A stretch of 64,000 nucleotides of DNA from Paraburkholderia sp. BCC1884 (lineage in GTDB: Bacteria; Pseudomonadota; Gammaproteobacteria; Burkholderiales; Burkholderiaceae): NCBI RefSeq assembly GCF_900996225.1, contig NZ_CAAJGL010000090.1:496001-560000 (forward strand), given 5' to 3'. The translations under genes were made by a program, and so were the position numbers. The notes under the pieces are model-generated. The model was not told the origin of the DNA and did no database searches. It worked only from the letters and a program-made list of their open reading frames with translations. Within the stretch, counting starts at the first letter, position 1. Each line of letters begins with the position of its first letter. Shown here piece by piece: positions 26,643 to 35,292 of the stretch.

Positions 26643-26667
26643 GACGACGCGGCGATGCCGCGTCGTC
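26643..26667. other. Perfect 11-base hairpin between the dienelactone hydrolase and amidase genes
   Basis: GACGACGCGGC and GCCGCGTCGTC form a perfect GC-rich stem with a 3-base loop, about 90 bases behind the hydrolase stop (minus strand). No T-run follows, so termination would be weak. It argues against the upstream ATG as amidase start. Confidence 0.5.
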
Positions 26668-26753
26668 GCTCAGAGAGTAACTGAGTTGAGCGCTCGCGTG
26701 AGTGGCGGCGATAGTCGCGCCACTCGACGACGCGAGCCGTTCGGCGCGACGAG

Positions 26754-27452
26754 TTACAGACGCTCGCCGAGGAAGGTCAGCGTGCGGCCGTGCGCGAGCG
26801 CGGCGGCGCGCTGGTTGTACGAGGCGCGGTCCGGGCAGTTGAAGCCGTGATCGGCGTTCGCATAGATGTGGAATTCAGCGTCGGCGCGGCCGGCGAAGCG
26901 CTCCTGAATCTCGCCTACGGCCGACAGCGGAATATGCGCATCGAGTTCGCCGTAGTGGAATTGCATCGGCACCTTGATCTTCGCGGCTTCGTCGAGCTGA
27001 TTCTGGATGCCGCCGCCGTAGTAGGCGACCGCACCGTCGAGCGAACCTTGCGCGGCGGCCAGATAGGCGAGACGTCCACCGAAGCAGTAGCCGATCGCGG
27101 CCACCTTGCCGGTCACTTCCGGCAGCGCGCGCAACGCGGCAGCGGCCGCGCCGATGTCGGCCACGGCGTCGTCGAGTTTCAGCTTCTGCATCAGTTCGAT
27201 GCCCTTTTCGCGATCCGCGCCGTCATAGGTCAATTCGACACGCGGCTGCACGCGCCAGAACACATCCGGTGCAAGGGCGACGTAGCCGTCTTGCGCGTAC
27301 TGATCCGCGACCGAGCGGATATGGCTGTTCACGCCGAAGATTTCCTGAATGATGATGACCGCCGGACCTTTGCCGCCTTTGGGCAGCGCCAGGTAGCCGC
27401 CGAAACTCTCTTTGCCGGCGGGGATGTCGATCCAACGGGAAGTCGTGCTCAT
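26754..27452 (-). CDS. Dienelactone hydrolase family protein
   Basis: 232 residues of the alpha/beta-hydrolase fold with the family's catalytic set: E37 in IQEIFGVN, nucleophile C123 in IGYCFGGRL, D171 in YGELDAHIP and H202 in NADHGFNC. The cysteine nucleophile is the mark of dienelactone hydrolases such as ClcD, which open lactones in chloroaromatic breakdown; no aromatic-degradation genes lie nearby, so the role here is uncertain. GGAGAG precedes the chosen ATG at 27452. Confidence 0.88.
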   Translation of the reverse strand: MSTTSRWIDIPAGKESFGGYLALPKGGKGPAVIIIQEIFGVNSHIRSVADQYAQDGYVALAPDVFWRVQPRVELTYDGADREKGIELMQKLKLDDAVADIGAAAAALRALPEVTGKVAAIGYCFGGRLAYLAAAQGSLDGAVAYYGGGIQNQLDEAAKIKVPMQFHYGELDAHIPLSAVGEIQERFAGRADAEFHIYANADHGFNCPDRASYNQRAAALAHGRTLTFLGERL

Positions 27453-28074
27453 GGTGCTCTCCATATACCCGCGCGCCTGGGTGCGCGGTCGGTCTGAAAT
27501 GAATGCCAGAGGCCTGAATGCCTGAAGCGGCGGTCAGTGTGCCATCAAAAGAAACGGCTTGCAGGCGAGGCCGGCGGCGGTCATTTCGTAAGGCGATTGA
27601 AACATTCTTCGCCTGCCGTTTCGTCGCGCACGCAGGCAGATTCGGCGTGCTTCAGATGGATTTTTTGATGGCACTGCGTACGCCTGTTTTTTAAGCACAA
27701 AGTCAATTCGGATGATTAACGGTTTAACGCGCAAAAGGCTTTTGGGCGCGCCGTTAGACGACAGACTCACCTGGCGGAAACCCGCATGGGCTGGTGCTTT
27801 CCAGCCAGTCTGTCCAGTTGCATCAGGGGTCTGTTGGATAAACGCTATTAGTGTTCATCCCACTTCCTCAAAAAAATCCCACAATTTAATTTGATGGCCT
27901 ACACTTGCGCGCAAGTACGGGTTGCCGCCTGCCACAAACAGGCTGGTGAGCGTGCTGGCCAAGTGCATGAACGATGCAACCGGCGTGGTCGTCTACGGGA
28001 CTGAGCGACACGTGTTGGGGAAGCGGGGGCACAGGGCGATTACGTTGTTTTTGGGACCGAAACTGGAGACTTAC
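27453..28074. promoter_or_regulatory. Long leader region of the amino-acid binding protein gene, with a perfect palindrome
   Basis: About 620 bases without a supported gene. The perfect 14-base palindrome ACTTGCGCGCAAGT lies at 27903-27916, about 160 bases before the binding-protein start, and could be a regulator site. An AT-rich tract just upstream (about 27867-27893) is a likely promoter position. Confidence 0.4.
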
Positions 28075-29220
28075 ATGAACATCAAGATTCAAAAGCTGTT
28101 GCCGATCAGCGCTGCGGCGATGCTGTTCGCAACGTTGGCAACTTCCGCGGCAGCTGACCAGGTCGTCAAGATCGGTCACGTTGCACCGCTGACTGGCGGT
28201 ATCGCTCACCTGGGTAAAGATAACGAAAACGGCGCGCGCCTGGCAGTTGAAGAAATCAACGCCAAGGGCCTGTCGATCGGTGGTCAGAAGATCACGCTGC
28301 AACTCGACGCACAAGACGATGCAGCTGACCCGCGTACGGCAACTCAAGTCGCGCAGAAGCTGGTCGACGATAAGGTCGTCGCAGTGGTTGGTCACTTGAA
28401 CTCGGGCACGTCGATTCCGGCTTCGAAGATCTATAGCGATGCAGGCATCGTGCAGATCTCGCCGTCGGCAACGAACCCGGCTTACACGCAACAAGGCTTC
28501 AAGACGACGTTCCGCGTCGTCGCGACCGATGCGCAACAAGGTCCGGCACTGGCTAACTACGCATCCAAGGGCCTGAAAGTGAAGAGCGTCGCGATCGTCG
28601 ACGACTCGACCGCTTATGGCCAGGGTCTCGCCAACGAATTCGAAAAGACTGCCAAGTCGCTCGGCATGAACGTGATGTCGCATGACGCGACCAACGACAA
28701 GGCTGTCGACTTCCGCGCAATTCTGACGAAGATCAAGGGCGAAAACCCGGACGCGATCATGTACGGCGGTATGGATGCAACCGGCGGCCCGTTCGCCAAG
28801 CAAGCCAAGCAACTCGGCCTGCGCGCGAAGGTGCTGGCAGGTGACGGCGTCTGTACGGACAAGCTGTCGGACCTGGCTGGCGACGCAACCGACAACATCG
28901 TCTGCTCGGAAGCCGGTATGGCGCTCGAGAAGATGGCTGGCGGCAAGGCGTTCGAAACGAAGTACGAAAAGCGTTTCGGTCAGCCGATCCAGATCTACGC
29001 TCCGTTCACGTATGACGCTGTGTACATCATCGTCGACGCTATGAAGCGTGCTAACTCGACCGATCCGGCGAAGATCCTGGCAGCAATGCCGAGCACGGAT
29101 TACAAGGGTGTGATCGGTGAAACCACGTTCGACTCGAAGGGTGACCTTCAGCACGGCGTGATCTCGCTGTATGACTACAAGGCAGGCAAGAAGACGCTGC
29201 TCGACGTAGTGAAGATGTAA
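28075..29220 (+). CDS. Branched-chain amino acid-type ABC transporter binding protein (LivJ/LivK-like)
   Basis: 381 residues with a signal peptide (cut near TSAAADQVV). The mature protein starts KIGHVAPLTGGIAHLGKDNENGARLAVEEIN, the standard opening of Leu/Ile/Val-binding proteins, with GHLNSGTSIPAS and FRVVATDAQQGPALANYA further on. It binds an amino acid in the periplasm. No permease or ATPase genes are adjacent, so it must use parts encoded elsewhere, as is common in Burkholderia. Codon use is strikingly optimised, which suggests high expression. GGAGAC before ATG 28075 fixes the start. Confidence 0.92.
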   Translation: MNIKIQKLLPISAAAMLFATLATSAAADQVVKIGHVAPLTGGIAHLGKDNENGARLAVEEINAKGLSIGGQKITLQLDAQDDAADPRTATQVAQKLVDDKVVAVVGHLNSGTSIPASKIYSDAGIVQISPSATNPAYTQQGFKTTFRVVATDAQQGPALANYASKGLKVKSVAIVDDSTAYGQGLANEFEKTAKSLGMNVMSHDATNDKAVDFRAILTKIKGENPDAIMYGGMDATGGPFAKQAKQLGLRAKVLAGDGVCTDKLSDLAGDATDNIVCSEAGMALEKMAGGKAFETKYEKRFGQPIQIYAPFTYDAVYIIVDAMKRANSTDPAKILAAMPSTDYKGVIGETTFDSKGDLQHGVISLYDYKAGKKTLLDVVKM

Positions 29221-29267
29221 ATCCGCGTGAGCGAGGACGGCTTTAAACTGTCTTCGATCCGCTAGTT

Positions 29268-29308
29268 AAAAGGCACGCGCACCGCGAGGTTCGCGTGCCT
29301 TTTCTTTT
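29268..29308 (+). terminator. Strong terminator behind the binding-protein gene
   Basis: AAAAGGCACGCG and CGCGTGCCTTTT form a perfect 12-base stem followed by CTTTT. Confidence 0.9.
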
Positions 29309-29368
29309 GCGCGTGTCGATCAGCGACCGGTGATTCAATAGCGGTAGAAACACATGAAGGAGAGCGCC

Positions 29369-30385
29369 GTGACCACGACGAACCGTTCGATCGACGATGA
29401 GTGGCGTCGCTGGATCGGCGAGAACCTGCTGCTCGACGCACCGCCGCCTGCCTTGCATGGCGCGTTGGTGGGACATGGATTCGATGCCGCCGAGGCGTCG
29501 CGGGAGATCGAAGCGGCGCTCGCGAGTCCTTATTTTCAGGGGGCAACGCGTTTGCGCAATCGTTTGCGTAAGCGTGAGTGGATTTTGTCCGTGTATGGCG
29601 CGCTCAATCGCATGCGCGCGACGGGCGGCGTGATCGAGCGTCGCGAGCGTTTATCGCGCGATGAGTTCTTCGAGCAGTACTACTTTCAGAACCGGCCGGT
29701 GATCATCACCGGCGCATTCGATTTCTGGCCCGCGCGTCGGACATGGAGTTTCGATTATTTTCGCCAGCGCTGCGGCGATCGCGAAGTGGAAGTGCAGTTC
29801 GGTCGCGAGTCGGATGCGGACTACGAAATCAATCAGCCGACACTCAAGCGCCTGATGCGCTTTGGCGAGTATGTCGATCTGGTCGAGCGCAGTGGCGCGA
29901 CCAACGACTTCTACATGACCGCGAACAACACCTCGCAGAACCGCACGGCGCTCGCGGCGCTATGGCCCGATGTACCAACCATCGATACCTATCTGGATGC
30001 CGCCTCGCCCGATACCGGTTTCTTCTGGATGGGACCGGCTGGCACGAAGACGCCGTTTCATCACGATCTGACCAACAACTTCATGGCGCAGGTGATCGGC
30101 CGCAAGCAGATCAAGCTGGTGCCGCTCGTCGACACGCCGCATATGGCGAACCATCTGCATTGCTATTCGCAGGTGGACGGCAGCGCGATCGACTACGAGC
30201 GTTTTCCTTCGATGCACAACGCGCAGCTGATCGAATGCACGTTGGCGCCAGGTGAGTTGCTGTTTCTGCCGATCGGCTGGTGGCACTACGTGGAAGGGCT
30301 CGACGCCTCGGTGACGATGACGTTCACCAATTTCTTGCAGAGCAACGATTTCTCGCGTCACTACGCGACGTATCACGAACTGTGA
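29369..30385 (+). CDS. JmjC/cupin_8-like Fe(II), 2-oxoglutarate-type oxygenase
   Basis: 338 residues from the GTG at 29369, which follows AAGGAGA; an ATG 15 bases earlier is the alternative. The cupin core carries the iron triad H231-x-D233 in TPFHHDLTNN and H306 in GWWHYVEGLD, with the usual LAPGELLFLP strand before the last histidine. Bacterial relatives hydroxylate proteins such as ribosomal components, or other targets. The N-terminal 100 residues are helical and unlike the classical cores. Substrate unknown. Confidence 0.8.
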   Translation: MTTTNRSIDDEWRRWIGENLLLDAPPPALHGALVGHGFDAAEASREIEAALASPYFQGATRLRNRLRKREWILSVYGALNRMRATGGVIERRERLSRDEFFEQYYFQNRPVIITGAFDFWPARRTWSFDYFRQRCGDREVEVQFGRESDADYEINQPTLKRLMRFGEYVDLVERSGATNDFYMTANNTSQNRTALAALWPDVPTIDTYLDAASPDTGFFWMGPAGTKTPFHHDLTNNFMAQVIGRKQIKLVPLVDTPHMANHLHCYSQVDGSAIDYERFPSMHNAQLIECTLAPGELLFLPIGWWHYVEGLDASVTMTFTNFLQSNDFSRHYATYHEL

Positions 30386-30433
30386 CGTCGAGGTGAGCGC
30401 GGTATGGCGTGGCCTCGCAAGGCGTGCCTCGAT

Positions 30434-30464
30434 AAAAAAACAGCGAGCCGGTTGCCCGGCTCGC
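30434..30464 (-). terminator. Terminator of the repetitive lipoprotein gene (minus strand)
   Basis: GCGAGCCGG and CCGGCTCGC form a 9-base stem; on the minus strand it is followed by GTTTTTTT. Confidence 0.85.
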
Positions 30465-30522
30465 CGCCCCCCTTCAGCGCTTGTTGAATCGCGCCGTTAT
30501 TTGCCGTCGTTATAGGTGTTCG

Positions 30523-32067
30523 TCATTTCCTGGTCGCGAGACCGCTGAGGCCGCCGAGCAAGCCGCCGCCGGTCGCGCCACCGGTCGACGTCGCTGCGCT
30601 ACTCAAGGTGCCCGTGACGCTGCTCAGCAAACCGGTCAGCGGCGCGAGCGGGTTGCCGGCGCTGCCGCCACCGGAGCCAGAGCCGGTGGCCGAGCCGAGC
30701 GCGCCGGTCAGCGACGAAACCGCCGCTGTCACGGGCGCGAGCGGATTGCCGCCGCTACTGGCCACGCCGCTCAATGCCCCTGTCACCGAGCTCACGACGC
30801 CGGTGAGCGGCGCGAGCGGGTTGCCCGAACCGGCGCCACCGAGGCCACCTGACAAGGTGCTGATGACATTGGTCAGCGGCGCGAGCGGACTCCCGGAGCC
30901 GCTGCCGCCCGTCAGACCGCCGCTCAAGGTGCCGGGCAGTGCGGTGAGGATGCTGGTCAACGGGGCGAGCGGCGTGCCGCTCAATGGATTGCTCGAGCCG
31001 CTGCCCGGATTCAGGAGGCCGGTCAGGCCGCCGAGCGGATTGCCGCTGCCGGCGCCGCCCGCTGTCAACAGACCACCCGCCGACGCAACCGTGTCGCCCA
31101 GCCTGGTCACGACGTTGCCGAAGTTCTGGCCGATCGGATTGCCGGTCGCGCCGCTGATCTGGCCGCCGGCGCTGTCGAGACCGTGGCCGATGGTCGAGAG
31201 CAGACCATTGAGCGGCGCGCCGAGACCGGTCGTGTCGCCGACGGTTTGCGTGGTCTGCGCAAGCGTGCTCGTGATCGGCGTGATCGCGGTGCTGACTGTC
31301 TGCGTGACTTGCTGGATCGGGCCGTTCGTCAGCTGCGAGCCGAGTTGCGTGCCGATGCCGCTGACGGTGTTGCCGACCGTCGAGACGGCGCTGCCAAGCG
31401 GTGTGGTCAACGGACTGAGTGGCGCGGTCGGACCGCTGCCAAGGCTCGTCACGAGTTGGCCGGCGCTGTTGACGGACTGACCTGCGTCGAACACGAGATT
31501 GCCGCTGCTGGCGAGCGTGGTGCCGAGCGGATCGGTGGCGTTGCCCAGTTGGCCCAGGCCATTCGCGGCGCCTGTGCCGACTGCGGTGACGCCGCTGCCG
31601 AGATTCGAAACGACGTTACCGAGGGCCGTCGTGGTCGCGGGGTTCGCGCCCGGAATCGGGGTGAGGCCGATCTGGCTGCCGACGGCGGAAACGGTCTGGC
31701 CGGTCGCGGTGATGACGTTGCCGGTGTTTTGCACGACCACGCCGATCGGGTTGGCGCTGGTGGGTGTGGGTGTGGGCGTGGGTGTGGGCGTGGGTGTGGG
31801 TGTGGGTGTAGGTGTAGGTGTAGGTGTGGGTGTGGGTGTGGGTGTCGGTGTGGGCGTGGGTGTCGATGTGGGCGTTGGAGTCGGCGTGCCGCTGCCCGAA
31901 CCTGAACCCGAACCGCTACCTGAACCCGAACCGCTCCCCGAGCCGCCCCCCAATCCGCTTGCGCCGTTCGCCGCATTCGGCAGAGTCAACGTGCTGCCGC
32001 ATCCCGTCAGGACGATCATCGACGACACGCACATGGCGATCGCCGAGAGTTTGAATTTATGATTCAT
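30523..32067 (-). CDS. Repetitive low-complexity lipoprotein
   Basis: 514 residues. The lipobox LTGC (C23) marks an outer- or inner-membrane lipoprotein. Next come a Gly-Ser stretch, a long Thr-Pro dipeptide run, then a region rich in Gly, Thr, Val and Leu with weak repeats, and finally about five modules of roughly 25-35 residues built around G-x-PLAPLT. The Gly-Ser and Thr-Pro tracts look like a flexible stalk holding the repeat domain away from the membrane. No enzymatic motif. GGGGGAG precedes the ATG. The dinucleotide-like DNA tract could change length by slippage in frame. Confidence 0.8.
   Translation of the reverse strand: MNHKFKLSAIAMCVSSMIVLTGCGSTLTLPNAANGASGLGGGSGSGSGSGSGSGSGSGSGTPTPTPTSTPTPTPTPTPTPTPTPTPTPTPTPTPTPTPTPTPTSANPIGVVVQNTGNVITATGQTVSAVGSQIGLTPIPGANPATTTALGNVVSNLGSGVTAVGTGAANGLGQLGNATDPLGTTLASSGNLVFDAGQSVNSAGQLVTSLGSGPTAPLSPLTTPLGSAVSTVGNTVSGIGTQLGSQLTNGPIQQVTQTVSTAITPITSTLAQTTQTVGDTTGLGAPLNGLLSTIGHGLDSAGGQISGATGNPIGQNFGNVVTRLGDTVASAGGLLTAGGAGSGNPLGGLTGLLNPGSGSSNPLSGTPLAPLTSILTALPGTLSGGLTGGSGSGSPLAPLTNVISTLSGGLGGAGSGNPLAPLTGVVSSVTGALSGVASSGGNPLAPVTAAVSSLTGALGSATGSGSGGGSAGNPLAPLTGLLSSVTGTLSSAATSTGGATGGGLLGGLSGLATRK
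30560..31000 (-). repeat. Degenerate tandem coding repeats (PLAPLT modules)
   Basis: Modules such as SGNPLAPLTGVVSSVTGALS occur about five times with spacers of differing length. The matching DNA shows the recurring words GTCAGCGGCGCGAGCGG on the plus strand. Confidence 0.65.
31757..31886 (-). repeat. Simple 6-base repeat tract encoding Thr-Pro
   Basis: About 130 bases of near-perfect GTGGGT/GTGGGC units (plus strand). Units of six keep the frame, so copy-number change would lengthen or shorten the stalk without breaking the gene. Confidence 0.8.
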
Positions 32068-32286
32068 GGTGTGCTCCCCCGTAGTTTGAAGATTTGCTGG
32101 GGAAGCTAACTGCAAAGCCTATGCCAATTTTTCTTTCAGGCTTTGTGACGAAAATAAAGACATATAAATCAATGGCTTGAATGAGCCATTGGCCGGTCGG
32201 AGTTCGTGCCTGGACGACTCATGTGGCGCGGAACACATCGACGCGCATGGCAGCGCGTAACGTAACGCTCGGCGCGCGCGCGAACC

Positions 32287-33498
32287 TCAGATCTTCAGTC
32301 GCCGCAAGATCTTCGGCCCGACCACCGCGATTGCCGCGGAGCACACCGCCACCACCGACAACCCAATGGGCAAACTGGTCGCCTGGGTCACGGCGCCAAT
32401 GATCACCGGCCCGAGCAGCAAGCCGAAATACGCCAGGCCGGCGACGTGCGCGAGTCCTTCCGCAGCATGAATGCCCTTGACGCTTGCCGCTGCCGCGAAC
32501 AGCACCGGCATCATGTTGGCAAGGCCGAGGCCCATCAAGGTGAAGCCGATCAGCACCGCGACCGGATTCGGCAGCAACAGCGCGCCGACCATCCCGGCGC
32601 AGGCGAGCGCCGCGCTCACCATCACCAGTTGCGGCGCGCCGAAGCGGGCGCGTACTGCGTCGCCGGCAAAACGGGCGGCAGCCATGCCGCCGGAGAAAGC
32701 CGCGTAGGCCGCACTGGCGAGGGCGGGCGTAGCCAGCACGACGTCGCGCATATAGACGGTGGCCCAGTCGTACATCGCGCCTTCCGCGATCAGCGCGACG
32801 AGCGCCAGCGCGCCGAGCGCCCACAGCGCCGGCGAGCGCCAGCGGTTGGCGCGCGGCGTGGCGGAGTCGGGATGATCGGCGTGCGGCACGTGCGGCAACA
32901 CGGATGGGCAGGCGGCAAGGAGGACCAACGCACTGACCGCCGCGGCCAGCGCGAGATGCACCGCCGGCGCCATGCCGCGCGACAGCAACGCCCCGCCGAC
33001 CGCCGCGCCGACCATCCCGCCGACGCTGAACATGCCATGCAACGACGACATGATCGGCTTGCCGAGCGCCTTCTCGACGGCGCTGGCTTCGGCGTTCATC
33101 GCAACGTCGAGCGTGGCCATGCCCGCACCGAAGATCGCCAGCACCACTAGCAACATCCAGTAGGCCGGCACGAGCAGAATCAACGCGGCACACACGGCCA
33201 TCACCAGGCCGCCGGCGAGGCAGGCGCGGCGTGTGCCGACCCGCGCGATCCACGACGCATTGAGCGCCATCGCGCCGATCGAGCCGCCCGCCACGGCGAG
33301 CAGCGCAAACGACAGCATGGCCGCGTTGAGATGAAAGCGGTCGCGCACCGTCGGCACATGCACCCCCCACGACGCGTACATCATGCCGGCGATGAAGAAC
33401 ACCGCCATCGTGGCCCACCGGGCGCGCTGTCGCCCGGTATCGGACAGATCGCGGTGAGCGGCGGGCAGGGTAGCGAAATCGGGAGAGCGGTCGGACAC
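32287..33498 (-). CDS. MFS transporter (YbjJ-like)
   Basis: 403 residues with about twelve membrane segments. Early GMMYASWGVHVPTVRDRF and the mid-protein LDVAMNAEASAVEKALGKPIMSS resemble the YbjJ group of major facilitators, a poorly characterised set sometimes placed near sugar or fucose carriers. The substrate cannot be read from the sequence. The longer overlapping frame is a shadow. Confidence 0.82.
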   Translation of the reverse strand: MSDRSPDFATLPAAHRDLSDTGRQRARWATMAVFFIAGMMYASWGVHVPTVRDRFHLNAAMLSFALLAVAGGSIGAMALNASWIARVGTRRACLAGGLVMAVCAALILLVPAYWMLLVVLAIFGAGMATLDVAMNAEASAVEKALGKPIMSSLHGMFSVGGMVGAAVGGALLSRGMAPAVHLALAAAVSALVLLAACPSVLPHVPHADHPDSATPRANRWRSPALWALGALALVALIAEGAMYDWATVYMRDVVLATPALASAAYAAFSGGMAAARFAGDAVRARFGAPQLVMVSAALACAGMVGALLLPNPVAVLIGFTLMGLGLANMMPVLFAAAASVKGIHAAEGLAHVAGLAYFGLLLGPVIIGAVTQATSLPIGLSVVAVCSAAIAVVGPKILRRLKI

Positions 33499-33659
33499 TG
33501 AAAATCTCGTGAAGGGTAAGGCGGAAGAAAGCGCGTTGAAAGCGAATTTCCGATTCTAACGAAGCGTGCTGTCTTATGCTTGGAAAGGCGGCGGCAAGCG
33601 GGTCCCGCTTTTGCTGCAACTGGTCGCCATTCGCCGCCCATTCATGGAGGAACGCGCAC

Positions 33660-34322
33660 TTGAACATTCCCGCTCACGCTCCGCTTCATCTGCTGCATAC
33701 GGCCGCCGTCGGCACGCTCGCCACGCATGCGCGTCAGCCGGAGGGCTTTCCCTATCCATCTGTGCTGCCCTTCGCGCCGGACTCGCAGCATCGGCCGACC
33801 CTTCTCGTGAGCCGGCTCGCCGAACACACGCATAACCTGCACGCCGATCCGCGCGCCGGTTTCCTGGCTTTCGACGCCCCCGGCGGCGATGTACTGAGCG
33901 GCGCACGCGTGACCTTGCTCGGCATGTTCGAGCAGGTTGATTCGACGCCCGAAGTCGTGCAGCGTTATCTACGCTATCACCCGGACGCCGAGCGCTATCT
34001 GATTCTCGGCGATTTCACTTTCTGGACGATGCGCCTTGAACGGCTGCGTTATATCGGCGGCTTCGGCGCAATGGGATGGCTCAACGGCGCCGAACTCGAT
34101 CCCCTGGCGCCGCTTGATTTTGCCGAAGAGAATGCGCTTATCCGACATTTCGGCCATCAATTGAAGAACGACGGCGGAGTTGAACTACTCGGCGTGGATC
34201 GGTATGGCATCGATCTGAAGCGCAACGGTGCGCGCAGCCGGCTTGCCTTCGAAGAAGTCAAACCCAATGGCGAAACCTTGCATGCGGCGCTTGAAGATTG
34301 CATCCAGCGTGGTGCGATTTAG
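33660..34322 (+). CDS. HugZ-like pyridoxamine-5'-phosphate-oxidase-fold protein with DUF2470
   Basis: About 220 residues. The N-terminal split-barrel (HTAAVGTLATHARQPEGFPY, SRLAEHTHNL) is followed by a C-terminal DUF2470 region (about 155-218). This pairing is typical of HugZ/HutZ haem-utilisation proteins and their relatives, so a role in haem or flavin chemistry is plausible. The chosen start is a TTG at 33660 with GGAGG 9 bases ahead; an upstream in-frame ATG (33576) has no ribosome-binding site. Confidence 0.75.
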   Translation: MNIPAHAPLHLLHTAAVGTLATHARQPEGFPYPSVLPFAPDSQHRPTLLVSRLAEHTHNLHADPRAGFLAFDAPGGDVLSGARVTLLGMFEQVDSTPEVVQRYLRYHPDAERYLILGDFTFWTMRLERLRYIGGFGAMGWLNGAELDPLAPLDFAEENALIRHFGHQLKNDGGVELLGVDRYGIDLKRNGARSRLAFEEVKPNGETLHAALEDCIQRGAI

Positions 34323-34717
34323 TTTTATTGCGGCTTCGGGGAAAACACTCATGCGCGAATAGCAGCGGGGCGGCGGCCTTGCAATATGTTCCAAGGTTTC
34401 ATGTTGAAGCTCTCATGGCATGAGATGTTGATGCCAAATCGGTATCTTAAATTTCATTTTTTGAAAGTTAATTCCGCGATTATGGCAGTCGACTCTGTTT
34501 ATTCAGCAAAATGCGAAATCATGAATTTGAAAGGATGTGATCAAACAGCACAGTCTCAGGAAATTTTTTGAAACGAATTTAGATTAAATTTACGCGCGCG
34601 CTTTTGTAGTCTTTCTATTTTGTGTTAATCTCGCCATCAAATTCCGAGGCATGATCACCTTCTAAGGGCAAGCTGGCTTAAGACTGGCAGTCATTTATCC
34701 AAATCACAAGGGAACCT
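34323..34717. promoter_or_regulatory. AT-rich leader region of the H-NS-like gene
   Basis: About 395 bases without a supported gene, far more AT-rich than the surroundings between about 34430 and 34700. H-NS family proteins bind such DNA, so it may be an autoregulation site. A weak promoter candidate lies near 34606-34633. Confidence 0.4.
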
Positions 34718-35020
34718 ATGTCTTCCTACAAGGAACTACTCGCGCAGCGCGAGAAGCTCGAAAAGCAGATCGAAGAAGCAAAGTCGCGCGAATACGCGGA
34801 AGTGTTGAATGAGATCAAGCAGAAAATGGCCGATTACGGCATCTCGCTGACTGAACTCGGCGGTGGCCGTGCAGCAAAAGGCGTTAAAGCGGGTCGTCCG
34901 CGCGCAGGCGTTGCGCCGAAATATCGCGACCCGGACAGTGGCAGCACGTGGTCCGGCCGTGGCAAGCCGCCGCGTTGGATCGCCGGTCTGGACCGAGAAA
35001 AGTTTCTGATCCAGAAGTAA
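34718..35020 (+). CDS. H-NS-like nucleoid protein
   Basis: 100 residues. An N-terminal coiled coil (YKELLAQREKLEKQIEEAK) serves for oligomerisation. The C-terminal DNA-binding domain has the core KYRDPDSGSTWSGRGKPPRW, in which the GRGKPP loop enters the AT-rich minor groove. This short form with an Ala/Arg linker (KGVKAGRPRAG) is typical of Burkholderia. It probably silences AT-rich acquired DNA, which could include the element at 1508-9473. GGGAACC precedes the start, and a terminator follows. Confidence 0.93.
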   Translation: MSSYKELLAQREKLEKQIEEAKSREYAEVLNEIKQKMADYGISLTELGGGRAAKGVKAGRPRAGVAPKYRDPDSGSTWSGRGKPPRWIAGLDREKFLIQK

Positions 35021-35087
35021 TGCCTGCGGGCGTGAAGTATTAGGGTTAGCGCCAATCGGCTGCGCTTATAGCGCGCTGTGGCCACGA

Positions 35088-35120
35088 AAAACCGCGTACC
35101 GGTCAGGGCGCGGTTTTTTT
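35088..35120 (+). terminator. Terminator of the H-NS-like gene
   Basis: AACCGCG and CGCGGTT form a stem followed by five Ts. Confidence 0.85.
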
Positions 35121-35292
35121 ATTGCCAGCTGGCGGCGCGAGGTTTTGTCGCACGAACTTCGCATAATCGGAACACGAATGCTTTTCGTTTAGATAAACGG
35201 CTGATTTAAAAGGATTTTTTTAAAAACTCCCGGCGTGTTCCGAGTGTCGGCAGGTAGAATTCAGGCATTGAACTTTCTGCTTTGTCTCTGAT

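Noticed and set aside
27922..28074. Longer N-terminus of the amino-acid binding protein
   Set aside because: The extension would precede a complete signal peptide, and the GGAGAC site fits ATG 28075.
31757..31886. CRISPR-like regular repeats
   Set aside because: The units are 6 bases long with no spacers and lie inside a coding region; no cas genes are present.
31499..32062. Plus-strand frame rich in VGVGVG
   Set aside because: It is the antisense reading of the Thr-Pro repeat of the lipoprotein gene; no ribosome-binding site or family match.
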